Shown piece by piece: positions 27,949 through 36,782 of a stretch of DNA of 64,000 nucleotides. The stretch lies in NCBI GenBank assembly GCA_945861265.1, contig CAMAUC010000013.1, positions 1 to 64,000 of the forward strand, given 5' to 3'. The notes under the pieces are model-generated. The model was not told the origin of the DNA. It saw only the letters and a program-made list of their open reading frames with translations, and made no database searches. The position numbers were made by a program, and so were the translations under genes. Source of the DNA: Rhizobium sp. Q54 (GTDB taxonomy: Bacteria > Pseudomonadota > Alphaproteobacteria > Rhizobiales > Xanthobacteraceae). Numbering within the stretch: the stretch's first letter is position 1; every line of letters starts with the position of its first letter.

Positions 27949-28800
27949 ATGCAACTTTGCCGTTTCAACGATAATCGCCTCGGTCTCGTCGACGGCGATC
28001 GCGTCAAGGACGTCACCGCCGCGCTCAAGATTCTGCCGGCGTCCCACTATCCGCTGCCCACTTACGACCTGATGATCGCCAACCTGCCGGCGATCCGCGC
28101 TGAAGTGGAAAAGCTCGCCAAGGACGCCAAGGTCCTGCCGCTCGCCGACTGCGCGCTGCTGTCGCCGATCGCCAATCCCGGCAAGATCGTCGCAGCTCCC
28201 GTGAACTACAAGAAGCATCTCGAGGAAGCGCAGACCGACCCCGAACTGCATCACCAGAACCAGATCGCGGAAATCCAGCGCGTCGGCCTGTTCCTGAAGG
28301 CAACCAGTTCGCTCGGCGGCGCCTGCCAGGACATCGTCATCCGCCATCCCGACCGCCGCACCGACCATGAGATCGAACTGGTCGCCATCATCGGCACCAA
28401 GGCGGACCGGGTGAAGCGCGAAGACGCGATGAAGCACATCGCCGGCTATTGCATCGGCCTCGACATCACCGTGCGCGGTCCGGAAGAGCGCTCGTTGCGC
28501 AAGTCGATCGATACCTACTCGGTGATGGGCCCCTATATGGTCACCGCCGACAGCGTGAAGGATCCGAACAAGCTCGGTTTTGAGCTGACGGTGAATGGCG
28601 AGCCGCGCCAGAAGTCCAATACCAGCGACCTGATCATCGGCATCGCCGACCTGATCGTTTTTGCTTCGGCCTATTACACCTTGATGCCCGGCGACCTGTT
28701 GATGACCGGCACGCCCGATGGCGTCGGCCCGATCAAATCCGGCGACGTCATCGATGCGCGCATCGATCAGCTGGGCTCGATGAAGGTGAAGGTGAAGTAG
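27949..28800 (+). CDS. Fumarylacetoacetate hydrolase (FAH) family protein
   Basis: The 283-residue protein has a short N-terminal domain (MQLCRFNDNRLGLVDGDRV) and an FAH fold with metal ligands in DHEIELVAIIG and GLDITVRGPEE, plus TSDLIIGIADLI and LMPGDLLMTGTPDGVGP, near-invariant in the family. Members hydrolyse C-C bonds in fumarylpyruvate-like diketoacids or decarboxylate oxaloacetate. The ATG at 27949 starts a normal N-terminus; the open frame runs into the repeat upstream and that part is not coding. No pathway partners are adjacent. Confidence 0.87.
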   Translation: MQLCRFNDNRLGLVDGDRVKDVTAALKILPASHYPLPTYDLMIANLPAIRAEVEKLAKDAKVLPLADCALLSPIANPGKIVAAPVNYKKHLEEAQTDPELHHQNQIAEIQRVGLFLKATSSLGGACQDIVIRHPDRRTDHEIELVAIIGTKADRVKREDAMKHIAGYCIGLDITVRGPEERSLRKSIDTYSVMGPYMVTADSVKDPNKLGFELTVNGEPRQKSNTSDLIIGIADLIVFASAYYTLMPGDLLMTGTPDGVGPIKSGDVIDARIDQLGSMKVKVK

Positions 28801-28826
28801 CTAAATCGATCGTCCGCCAACTCAAC

Positions 28827-28910
28827 GTCATCATCCGCGAAGGCGGATGATCCAGCGCTTTCCTTTTAGCCGGCAAGCAGGAGCTGGGTCCCCGCCTCCG
28901 CGGGGACGAC
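28827..28910. repeat. Dispersed two-hairpin intergenic repeat
   Basis: The hairpins tcatccgc/gcggatga (28831-28838 with 28843-28850) and gtccccgc/gcggggac (28888-28895 with 28900-28907) flank a spacer. The pattern of a cgtcatcatccgcgaaggcg start and a ctgggtccccgcctccgcg end is a familiar intergenic repeat of Bradyrhizobium-like genomes. It lies between convergent genes. Confidence 0.65.
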
Positions 28911-28930
28911 GAAAGAGTTGCGGGTGATGG

Positions 28931-29401
28931 CTACGCCACCGGCAACACATTGGTGTACTTTACCTGCTCAAGCGCGAAGCTCGACTCGATCGAGGCAATG
29001 CCTTCGAGGCGCGTGAGCTTGGTCTTGAGAAAGCGCTCATAGGCGGCAAGGTCCGGCACCACGACGCGCAGCCAGTAGTCGCGCGGGCCGGTCATCAGGT
29101 AGCACTCCAGCACTTCCGGCCAGCGCGCGATTGTTCGGGCGAATTTTTCGAGCAGGTCTTCCTTCTGCTTCTCCAGCTTCACTGAGATGAAGACGCTGAC
29201 CGGCAGCCCGGCCGCGCGCTGGTCGAGCACCGCGACATAACGCGCAATGACGCCGGATTTTTCCAGAATTCGGACGCGGCGCAGGCAAGGCGATGGCGAC
29301 AGACCGACCTTGCCGGCGAGATCGTTGATGCTCATGCGTCCATCGACCTGGAGCAAGGCAAGGATCTTCAAGTCCACGGGATCGAGGGCTGGAATTGGCA
29401 T
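28931..29401 (-). CDS. Lrp/AsnC-family transcriptional regulator
   Basis: The 156-residue protein has an N-terminal helix-turn-helix (LDPVDLKILALLQVDGRMS, LAGKVGLSPSPCLRRVRILE) and a C-terminal RAM ligand-binding domain (SVFISVKLEKQKEDLLEKFA, VLECYLMTGPRDYWLRVVV). aggtga precedes the ATG at good spacing. It is divergent from the AceE-like dehydrogenase, so the likely role is local control of that gene in response to an amino acid. The AT-rich 105-bp gap (29402-29506) probably holds both promoters and the operator. The pairing recalls mdeR/mdeB of methionine catabolism, but the effector is not known here. Confidence 0.9.
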   Translation of the reverse strand: MPIPALDPVDLKILALLQVDGRMSINDLAGKVGLSPSPCLRRVRILEKSGVIARYVAVLDQRAAGLPVSVFISVKLEKQKEDLLEKFARTIARWPEVLECYLMTGPRDYWLRVVVPDLAAYERFLKTKLTRLEGIASIESSFALEQVKYTNVLPVA

Positions 29402-29506
29402 AAGTCACCTGTTTTTGCGATAATATTGACAGAACGAGCTATTATTGGCTGATTTTATAACGGGATTTGGCATACATCGCCAGCCGCCGAGGGTCATAAT
29501 TGCCGG

Positions 29507-31915
29507 ATGCAAAGTCCGATGGACATTACCGCCGACAAACTCGCCGCCTTGAGCGCGCTCGAGCGCAAAGTGCTGTGGCTGGCGAGCTGGACCATCCACA
29601 ACGCCAATCACCTGCGCGAGAACGCGGACGGCCTGAAGGTCGGCGGCCATCAGGCCTCATCCGCCTCACTCGCCACCATCATGACGGCGCTGTATTTCGA
29701 CGTGTTGCGGCCGCAGGACCGCGTCGCGGTCAAGCCGCATGCCTCACCGATCTTCCACGCCATCCAGTATCTGCTCGGCAAGCAGACGCGGCAGAAGCTC
29801 GAAGATTTTCGTGGCTACAAGGGTGCGCAGAGCTATCCGTCCCGCACCAAGGATACCGATGATGTCGATTTCTCGACCGGCTCGGTCGGTCTCGGCGTGG
29901 CGCAAACCTTGTTCTCGTCGCTCGTGCAGGATTACGTGCATGCGCACGGCTGGGCGAAGGATCGCCCCGAGGGCCGCATGGTCGCGCTGGTCGGCGATGC
30001 CGAACTCGACGAAGGCAACATCTTCGAAGCTTTGCTCGACGGCTGGAAGCAGGGCCTGCGCAATTGCTGGTGGATCATCGACTACAACCGGCAAAGTCTC
30101 GACGCTGTCGTGCGCGAAGGCCTGTGGGAACGCTACGAGCAGCTGTTCAAGAATTTCGGCTGGAATGTCGTCATCGTCAAATACGGTTCGCTACAGCAGG
30201 CGGCGTTCAAGAAACCGGGCGGCGACAAGCTCAAATCGTGGATCGACAATTGTCCGAACCAGCTCTACTCGGCGCTGGTCTTTGCCGGTGGCGCGGCCTG
30301 GCGCAAGAGACTCAATGACGAGATCGGCGATCAGGGTGACGTTTCAAAATTGATCGCCGCGCGCAGTGACGACGAACTCGCGCAGCTGATGAACAATCTC
30401 GGCGGTCACGATCTGCCGGCCGTGCTGGCCGCGCTACATGGCGCGCATGCCGAGAAGCCGACCTGCTTCATCTGCTACACCGTCAAGGGCTTCGGCCTGC
30501 CGATGGCGGGACATAAGGACAATCACGCCGGGATGATGACGCCGGCGCAGATGGAATCGTTTCAGACCGCGATGGGCGTTCGCGCCGGACACGAGTGGGA
30601 AAAGTTCGAAGGCATCGCTCAGCCAGAGAAGATACAAGCCTTCCTCGACAACGTGCCGTTCGCGGCCGACAAGAACCGCCGCCTCATCGCGCCGATGATC
30701 GACGTGCCCGCCGACATTCCGATCACGATCCAGCCGGTGATGGCGACGCAGACCGGCTTCGGCGCGATCCTCAACGAGATCGGCCGCGGCGACAGCGAGT
30801 TCGCGCGCCGCATCGTCACGACGTCGCCGGACGTCACGGTGTCGACCAATCTCGGGCCGTGGGTCAACCGGCGCGGGCTTTTTGCCCGCGAGAGCATGAA
30901 GGACACCTTCAAGAGCGAACGCATCCCATCAACCTTCAACTGGGAGTTCTCGCCGAAAGGCCAGCACATGGAGCTGGGCATCGCCGAGATGAACCTGTTC
31001 ATCATGCTGTCGGCGCTCGGCCTGTCGCATTCCATCAACGGCGAACGCCTCCTGCCGATCGGCACGCTCTATGATCCCTTCATCGCGCGCGGCCTCGATG
31101 CGCTGAACTATGCCTGTTACCAGGATGCCCGCTTCATGGTGGTGGCGACGCCGTCCGGCATCACGCTCGCCGGCGAAGGCGGCGCGCATCAATCGATCGC
31201 CGAGCCGTTGATCGGCATGGCTCAGGATGGCCTCGCCTCGTTCGAGCCGGCCTTCGTCGATGAACTCTCTGTCATCATGAACTGGGCCTTCGCCTACATG
31301 CAGAAGGACGGCAAGGGTGAAGCGTCCGAACAGAATTGGCTGCGCGACGAAACCGGCGGCTCGATCTATCTGCGGCTATCGACGCGACCGATCGAGCAGA
31401 TCCAGCGCGAGATGACTGCGGAATTGCGGAGCGAGATTATCGATGGCGCCTACTGGCTGCGCAAGCCGGGCCCGAATTGCCAGGTGGTCGTTGCCTATAC
31501 AGGCGCCATCGCGCCGGAAGCCATCGCCGCGGTCGGCCTGATGGCGGAAGACCGCCGCGACATCGGCCTGCTTGCTGTCACATCAGCCGACCGGCTCAAT
31601 GCCGGCTGGAGCGCGGCGCAGCGTGCGCGCGAACGCGGTCTGGTGCATGCGCGCTCGCATGTCGAGCGCCTGCTCGGCGATCTGCCGTCCAATTGCGCCA
31701 TCGTCAGCGTCGTCGACGGTCATCCTGCAACGCTGGCATGGCTCGGCGCGGTGCAGGGCAACCGCACCCGCGCGCTTGGCGTCGAGCATTTCGGCCAAAC
31801 CGGCACGCTTGCCGATCTGTACCGGCACTACGGCATCGACTCGAATGCGATTATCGCCGCGGCGCAGGCGATCGCGCCGGGGCGGCCGATCAGATTTTTG
31901 AAGGCTCTTCCTTAG
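29507..31915 (+). CDS. Homodimeric 2-oxo-acid dehydrogenase E1 (AceE-like, transketolase fold)
   Basis: The 802-residue protein is shorter than classical AceE (about 890). The thiamine-diphosphate motif is VGDAELDEGNIFEALLDG...N near residue 163, preceded by FSTGSVGLGVAQ. The pyrimidine domain includes MELGIAEMNLFIMLSALGLS with a catalytic Glu, and the C-terminal domain follows. Such proteins decarboxylate pyruvate or 2-oxobutyrate; a divergently encoded Lrp regulator argues for an amino-acid-derived 2-oxo acid, as in mdeB. No E2 or E3 gene is adjacent. The start could also be the ATG four codons in; neither has a clear Shine-Dalgarno. Confidence 0.8.
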   Translation: MQSPMDITADKLAALSALERKVLWLASWTIHNANHLRENADGLKVGGHQASSASLATIMTALYFDVLRPQDRVAVKPHASPIFHAIQYLLGKQTRQKLEDFRGYKGAQSYPSRTKDTDDVDFSTGSVGLGVAQTLFSSLVQDYVHAHGWAKDRPEGRMVALVGDAELDEGNIFEALLDGWKQGLRNCWWIIDYNRQSLDAVVREGLWERYEQLFKNFGWNVVIVKYGSLQQAAFKKPGGDKLKSWIDNCPNQLYSALVFAGGAAWRKRLNDEIGDQGDVSKLIAARSDDELAQLMNNLGGHDLPAVLAALHGAHAEKPTCFICYTVKGFGLPMAGHKDNHAGMMTPAQMESFQTAMGVRAGHEWEKFEGIAQPEKIQAFLDNVPFAADKNRRLIAPMIDVPADIPITIQPVMATQTGFGAILNEIGRGDSEFARRIVTTSPDVTVSTNLGPWVNRRGLFARESMKDTFKSERIPSTFNWEFSPKGQHMELGIAEMNLFIMLSALGLSHSINGERLLPIGTLYDPFIARGLDALNYACYQDARFMVVATPSGITLAGEGGAHQSIAEPLIGMAQDGLASFEPAFVDELSVIMNWAFAYMQKDGKGEASEQNWLRDETGGSIYLRLSTRPIEQIQREMTAELRSEIIDGAYWLRKPGPNCQVVVAYTGAIAPEAIAAVGLMAEDRRDIGLLAVTSADRLNAGWSAAQRARERGLVHARSHVERLLGDLPSNCAIVSVVDGHPATLAWLGAVQGNRTRALGVEHFGQTGTLADLYRHYGIDSNAIIAAAQAIAPGRPIRFLKALP

Positions 31916-31916
31916 C

Positions 31917-31944
31917 ACCTCTCCCCGCGCGCGCGGGGAGAGGT
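31917..31944. terminator. Perfect 28-bp palindrome, likely bidirectional terminator
   Basis: acctctccccgcgc is followed directly by its exact reverse complement. It sits between convergent genes, 2 bp after one stop and 8 bp before the other. It lacks a U-run, so termination is inferred from position. It belongs to the same cctctcccc family as 2070 and 39221. Confidence 0.5.
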
Positions 31945-31951
31945 AAGAAGT

Positions 31952-33577
31952 TTACTTCCCATCCTCCAGAATCATCGCCGCGCCCTTCTCGGCGATCATC
32001 ATGGTCGGCGAATTGGTGTTGCCCGAGGTGATCGACGGCATTACCGAGGCGTCGATGACGCGCAGGCCGTCGATGCCGATGACGCGCAGCCGCGTATCGA
32101 CAACCGCGCGGGCATCGTCGTCGCGGCCCATGCGGGCCGTGCCGACGGGATGGAAAATCGTCGTGCCGATATCGCCGGCGGCTTTCTCCAGCGCCGCCTC
32201 ATCATTGCTTGATACCTGTTCGCCGGGCAGGTATTCGACCGGCGTATATTTGCGAAGCGCCGGCTGCGACACGATTGAACGTGTGACACGAATCGAGTCG
32301 GCGGCGACCTGGCGGTCTTCCGGTGTCGACAGATAATTCGGCGCGATGGCTGGCGCCTTCGCCGGATCGGCCGATTTCAGCGTCAACGCTCCGCGCGAGG
32401 TCGGCCTCAGGTTAGCGACACTCGCCGTGAACGCCGGAAACGGATGCAGCGGCTCGCCGAACTTGTCGAGCGACAAAGGCTGCACATGATACTGGATGTT
32501 GGCGCGATCCTGCGTCTTGTCGGATTTTGTAAAGGCGCCGAGTTGCGACGGCGACATCGTCATCGGCCCGCGGCGGCGCAGAAGATAATCGAGACCCATG
32601 CCGGCGCGGCCGACCAATGTCGCATTGATCGCGTTCAAGGTCTTGACGCCGGACACCTTGTAGATCGTGCGCAGTTGCAGATGGTCCTGCAGATTGCTGC
32701 CGACACCCGGTTTATCGAGAACCGCCGCGATGCCATGTTGCGCCAACTGCGCTGCCGGGCCGACGCCCGACAGCATCAACAGATGCGGCGAGCCGATGGC
32801 GCCGGCCGAGAGAATGACTTCGCCGCGACAGCGCGCGACACGCGCTTCGCCGTTCTGCCGCCAGCGCACGCCGCTGGCGCGCTTTCCGGTGAATTCGACG
32901 GCTTCGGCAAGGCAGCCTGATTCGACGCGAAGGTTCTTGCGCCCCATGACCGGCTTTAAAAATCCGCGCGCCGCCGACCAGCGGCGGCCGCGCTTCTGGT
33001 TGACGTGAAAATAGCCAATGCCTTCGTTGTCGCCGGTATTGAAATCGTCGACCGCCGGAATGCCGTACTGCACCGCCGCCTGCCGGAAGGCTTCGAGGAT
33101 TTCCCACGATAGCCTCTGCCGTTCGACGCGCCACTCGCCACCCGACGCATGCTCATCGCCAGCGATGAAATGGTCGACATGCTTGCGGAAGAACGGCCGG
33201 ACGTCGTCCCACGACCAGCCGGGCAATCCGAGCTGGCGCCACTGGTCGTAATCCGTGGCCTGGCCGAGCATGTAGATCATGCCGTTAATGGCCGATGAGC
33301 CGCCAAGCACCTTGCCGCGCGGATAATTCAGGCTGCGGCCGTTGAGGCCGGGCTCCGGCTCGGTTTTGAACATCCAGTCGGCGCGCGGATTGCCGATGGC
33401 GAACAGATAGCCGACCGGAATGTGAAACCAGATCCAGTTATCGCGGCCGCCGGCTTCCAACAGCAACACCCGCTTGGTCGGGTCGGCCGACAGCCGGTTG
33501 GCCAGCACACAGCCAGCCGATCCTGCGCCGACGATGATGTAATCGAATTCGCCCTCGACAGGCGTCGCATTGACCAT
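31952..33577 (-). CDS. GMC-family FAD oxidoreductase (choline/alcohol dehydrogenase type)
   Basis: The 541-residue protein has the N-terminal FAD motif YIIVGAGSAGCVLANRLS, the GMC signature RGKVLGGSSAINGMIY, GSPHLLMLSGVGP (second signature), and C-terminal FHPVGTARMG with the catalytic His plus GNTNSPTMMIAEKGA. These enzymes oxidise alcohols such as choline or alkyl alcohols. No betaine genes are nearby, so choline is not assumed. gagggg before the ATG supports the start. It is convergent with the AceE-like gene and divergent from modA. Confidence 0.88.
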   Translation of the reverse strand: MVNATPVEGEFDYIIVGAGSAGCVLANRLSADPTKRVLLLEAGGRDNWIWFHIPVGYLFAIGNPRADWMFKTEPEPGLNGRSLNYPRGKVLGGSSAINGMIYMLGQATDYDQWRQLGLPGWSWDDVRPFFRKHVDHFIAGDEHASGGEWRVERQRLSWEILEAFRQAAVQYGIPAVDDFNTGDNEGIGYFHVNQKRGRRWSAARGFLKPVMGRKNLRVESGCLAEAVEFTGKRASGVRWRQNGEARVARCRGEVILSAGAIGSPHLLMLSGVGPAAQLAQHGIAAVLDKPGVGSNLQDHLQLRTIYKVSGVKTLNAINATLVGRAGMGLDYLLRRRGPMTMSPSQLGAFTKSDKTQDRANIQYHVQPLSLDKFGEPLHPFPAFTASVANLRPTSRGALTLKSADPAKAPAIAPNYLSTPEDRQVAADSIRVTRSIVSQPALRKYTPVEYLPGEQVSSNDEAALEKAAGDIGTTIFHPVGTARMGRDDDARAVVDTRLRVIGIDGLRVIDASVMPSITSGNTNSPTMMIAEKGAAMILEDGK

Positions 33578-33766
33578 TTCGTCCCCTCGACACTCTCTCG
33601 CATCGGACTTTACCTTGACCGGCGAGACTTGCTAGGCTTCTGTCATGTCCTGCGGCCCACTGTGCGTGCGCCGCTAGCACGCCGGAACGGCGGTTCCGAC
33701 CTAGATCGTCAGCCATCACGATTTTTTACCGGCCGGCGCCGCTATGGCGCCCGTGGAGGACCGCCC

Positions 33767-34555
33767 ATGTTTGTCAGAATTATTCCGCGTCTTTTCGCAA
33801 TCGTCGGACTAATGCTTGCCGCCGCGCAACCTTTGGCAGCGCAGGAAGCCATTACCGTCTTCGCCGCCGCGTCGCTGAAGAACGCGCTCGACGACGCCAA
33901 TGCCGCCTTCACGAAGGCGACTGGCGTCAAGGTGACGGCGAGCTACGCCGCATCTTCCGCGCTGGCCAAGCAAATAGAGCAAGGCGCGCCGGCCGACGTG
34001 TTCATCTCCGCCGACCTGCAATGGATGGACTATGTCGCGCAGAAAACGTTGATCAAGCCCGACACCCGCGTCAATCTGCTCGGCAACAAGCTCGTGCTGA
34101 TCGCCGCGTCCGATTCCAAGCTTGGCCCTATCACCATCGCCAAGCCGTTCGACATCGCCAAACTCGCCGGCGATGGCCGCATCGCGGTTGCCGACGTCAA
34201 GGCCGTGCCGGCCGGGCTTTATGCCAAGGCGGCGCTTGAGGCGCTGGACGGCTGGAAGGCCGCCCAGCCGAAACTGGCGATGGCCGAGAATGTGCGCGCG
34301 ACCTTGTCTTTCGTTGCGCGGGGCGAGACGCCGATCGGCATCGTCTATGCGACGGACGCCCAGGTGGAGCCGAAGGTGAAGATCGTCGGCATATTCCCGG
34401 ACGGCTCGCATCCGCCGGTCGTCTATCCGGTCGCCGCGACGTCGGCGACAACGAATGCCGCGTCGCTGAGGTATCTTGACTTCTTGCGCACCGGGACGGC
34501 GAAAGCGATTTTCGAGAAATACGGCTTCAGCTTCCTGATCAAGCCGGTGTCATAA
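33767..34555 (+). CDS. modA: Molybdate ABC transporter, substrate-binding protein
   Basis: The 262-residue protein has a signal peptide to about residue 25 (QPLAA), then ITVFAAASLKNALDDANAAF (oxyanion loop), ASYAASSALAKQIEQGAPADVFISAD, and VPAGLYAKAALEALDGW, all ModA hallmarks. The ATG at 33767 has ggagga 7 nt upstream. It leads modABC and captures molybdate in the periplasm for molybdenum-cofactor synthesis. I see no clear ModE operator in the 190-bp gap before it. Confidence 0.95.
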   Translation: MFVRIIPRLFAIVGLMLAAAQPLAAQEAITVFAAASLKNALDDANAAFTKATGVKVTASYAASSALAKQIEQGAPADVFISADLQWMDYVAQKTLIKPDTRVNLLGNKLVLIAASDSKLGPITIAKPFDIAKLAGDGRIAVADVKAVPAGLYAKAALEALDGWKAAQPKLAMAENVRATLSFVARGETPIGIVYATDAQVEPKVKIVGIFPDGSHPPVVYPVAATSATTNAASLRYLDFLRTGTAKAIFEKYGFSFLIKPVS

Positions 34556-34560
34556 GTCGG

Positions 34561-35256
34561 ATGTTCGACCTCTCACCCCAGGAATGGGTCGCGGTTCAGT
34601 TGTCGCTGCGGATCGCTGCGGTCGCGACCGTGGTGGCGCTGCCGTTCGGCATCGCCATTGCCTATGTGCTGGCGCGCAAAAATTTCTGGGGCAAGTCGCT
34701 GCTCGATGCGCTGGTCCATCTGCCCCTGGTGTTGCCGCCGGTCGTCACCGGCTATCTGCTGCTGATTACCCTGGGCCGGCGCGCGCCGGTCGGCGCATGG
34801 CTCGCCGAGCATCTCGGCATCGTGTTCTCGTTTCGCTGGACCGGCGCCGCGCTCGCCTGCGGCGTCATGGCCTTCCCATTGGTGGTGCGGCCGATCAGGC
34901 TGTCGATCGAGGCTATCGACCGTCGACTGGAAGACGCGTCGCAAACGCTCGGCGCCAGCGGCTTCTGGGTCTTCGCGACGACCACGCTGCCGCTGGCGCT
35001 GCCCGGCATCATCGCAGGCGGCATGCTCGGCTTTGCCAAGGCGCTCGGCGAATTCGGCGCGACCATCACCTTCGTCTCCAACATTCCGGGCGAGACGCAG
35101 ACCATCTCGGCGGCGATCTACACCTTGACACAAGTGCCGGACGGCGACCGCGCCGCAATGCAGCTCGTCCTTGTCTCCATCGTCATTTCTGTTGCCGCGC
35201 TGGTGGCGTCGGAATGGCTGGCGCGCCGCGCGAGCGCACGCCTGCACGGGGTCTAG
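34561..35256 (+). CDS. modB: Molybdate ABC transporter, permease
   Basis: The 231-residue membrane protein has about five to six helices. The EAA coupling loop is ASQTLGASGFWVFATTTLPL followed by GFAKALGEFGAT, as in ModB. It begins 5 bp after modA with no visible Shine-Dalgarno, so translation is probably coupled. It dimerises and pairs with ModC. Confidence 0.95.
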   Translation: MFDLSPQEWVAVQLSLRIAAVATVVALPFGIAIAYVLARKNFWGKSLLDALVHLPLVLPPVVTGYLLLITLGRRAPVGAWLAEHLGIVFSFRWTGAALACGVMAFPLVVRPIRLSIEAIDRRLEDASQTLGASGFWVFATTTLPLALPGIIAGGMLGFAKALGEFGATITFVSNIPGETQTISAAIYTLTQVPDGDRAAMQLVLVSIVISVAALVASEWLARRASARLHGV

Positions 35257-35257
35257 A

Positions 35258-35923
35258 ATGCTGACCGTCGCTGTGGAAAAGACTTTAGGAGAATTTCGCA
35301 TCGACGCGCGCTTCGACGGCGAAAGCGGCGCCACCGGTCTGTTCGGCCCCTCCGGCAGCGGCAAGACCAGCATCATCAACATGATCGCAGGGCTGATGAC
35401 TCCGGATCGCGGCCGCGTCGTGCTCGATGAGTTGGTGCTGTTCGACAGCACGGCCCGCATCGATATGCCGGTGGCGCAGCGCCGCATCGGCTATGTGTTT
35501 CAGGAGGGCCGGCTGTTTCCGCACCTGTCTATCAAGAGCAATCTCGATTACGGGCGCTGGATGACCGGATTTGCGGCCGACACGGCGGCCTTCGCACGGG
35601 TGGTCGAACTGCTCGACGTCGGTCACCTGCTCGACCGCCGGCCGGGCAAATTGTCGGGCGGCGAGCGCCAGCGCGTCGCCGTCGGCCGCGCTTTGCTGAT
35701 GCGGCCGCGACTGCTGCTGCTCGACGAGCCTCTCGCCTCGCTCGATGCCGGCCGCAAGGACGACATATTGCCGTATCTCGAACGCCTGCGCGACGAAGCC
35801 AAAGTGCCGATAGTCTATGTCAGCCACGATCCCGGTGAGGTGAAGCGCATCGCCTCGCGCGTCGTGCGAATCGAGGGCGGCAGCGTGGTAGCGACGGGTG
35901 GTGTGGAACTTCTTGGCGCGTAA
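35258..35923 (+). CDS. modC: Molybdate ABC transporter ATPase, short form without the regulatory domain
   Basis: The 221-residue protein has Walker A (GPSGSGKTS), Q-loop (GYVFQEGRLFPHL), signature (LSGGERQRVAVGRALL), Walker B (LLLLDEPLASLD) and the His switch (VSHDP). Canonical ModC is about 350 residues and ends in a TOBE/MOP molybdate-binding domain that mediates trans-inhibition; this one ends right after the nucleotide-binding domain. The ATG starts 1 bp after modB, so translation is coupled. The missing domain predicts loss of feedback inhibition by internal molybdate. Confidence 0.92.
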   Translation: MLTVAVEKTLGEFRIDARFDGESGATGLFGPSGSGKTSIINMIAGLMTPDRGRVVLDELVLFDSTARIDMPVAQRRIGYVFQEGRLFPHLSIKSNLDYGRWMTGFAADTAAFARVVELLDVGHLLDRRPGKLSGGERQRVAVGRALLMRPRLLLLDEPLASLDAGRKDDILPYLERLRDEAKVPIVYVSHDPGEVKRIASRVVRIEGGSVVATGGVELLGA

Positions 35924-35941
35924 CTTGTGTATGCTTGTGCC

Positions 35942-36751
35942 ATGTTCCCGCCTTCCCGAATCGTCTGCCTGACCGAAGAGACCGTCGAGACCTTGTATCT
36001 CCTCGGCGAGGACGCGCGCATCGTCGGCGTCTCCGGCTATGCGGTGCGGCCGCCGCAAGTGCGCAAGGAGAAGCCACGCGTCTCGGCCTTCATTTCCGCC
36101 GACGTGCCGAAAATTCTAGCGCTGGAGCCGGACCTCGTTCTGACCTTTTCGGATTTGCAGGCCGACATCGTCGCCGATCTGATTCGCGCCAATGTCGCCG
36201 TGCATGCTTTCAACCAGCGCGATGTCGCCGGCATTTTCAACATGATCTGCACTTTGGGCGCTTTGGTCGGCCAGCCCGCCAAAGCCGGCGCGCTGGCGCA
36301 TTCGCTTTCCACCCGCGTCGAAGCCGTACGCACCAAGGCGAAAAAACTGCCGCGCCGGCCGCGCGTCTACTTCGAGGAATGGGACGAGCCGATGATTTCC
36401 GGCCTGGGTTGGGTGTCGGAACTGGTCGACGCCGCCGGAGGTATCGACGTTTTTTCGCAGCTCGCGGCAAAGAAAAATGCCAGGGACCGAATTGTTTCGG
36501 GCGATGCCGTCATCGCCGCCCGGCCCGACATCATCATTGGCTCCTGGTGCGGCAAGAAATTCGCGCCCGGAAAGGTCGCCGCCCGGCCCGGCTTTGCCGC
36601 AATCCCGGCGGTCGCCAGCGGTTCCTTGCGTGAAATCAAGTCCACCATCATCCTGCAACCGGGCCCGGCAGCATTGACCGACGGTCTCGACGCCCTCGCC
36701 AAGATCATTGCCGAATGGGTGGAAAACCCAGCCCCGGTCGTGCTAGGCTGA
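35942..36751 (+). CDS. BtuF-like cobalamin/corrinoid-binding protein without an obvious signal peptide
   Basis: The 269-residue protein has the two-lobe type III substrate-binding fold: RIVCLTEETVETLYLLGEDARIVGVSGYA, ILALEPDLVLTFSDLQADI and YFEEWDEPMISGLGWVSEL. These resemble BtuF-type proteins that bind corrinoids or iron-siderophores. The N-terminus (MFPPSRIVCLTE) is not a signal peptide; five extra codons to 35927 would not create one. It follows modC by 18 bp and precedes a DUF6580 membrane gene, so it may form part of a transport group. The ligand is uncertain. Confidence 0.72.
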   Translation: MFPPSRIVCLTEETVETLYLLGEDARIVGVSGYAVRPPQVRKEKPRVSAFISADVPKILALEPDLVLTFSDLQADIVADLIRANVAVHAFNQRDVAGIFNMICTLGALVGQPAKAGALAHSLSTRVEAVRTKAKKLPRRPRVYFEEWDEPMISGLGWVSELVDAAGGIDVFSQLAAKKNARDRIVSGDAVIAARPDIIIGSWCGKKFAPGKVAARPGFAAIPAVASGSLREIKSTIILQPGPAALTDGLDALAKIIAEWVENPAPVVLG

Positions 36752-36782
36752 GTTTCGACCCGGAAAACAAGGAATTCGATCG

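Noticed and set aside
28801-28930. A CRISPR-like or small-RNA gene after the FAH-family gene
   Set aside because: The region matches a dispersed two-hairpin intergenic repeat rather than an array, and shows no promoter.
35927-35941. An earlier start for the BtuF-like protein (MYACA)
   Set aside because: It adds five codons without a signal peptide or a Shine-Dalgarno, so it would not explain export.
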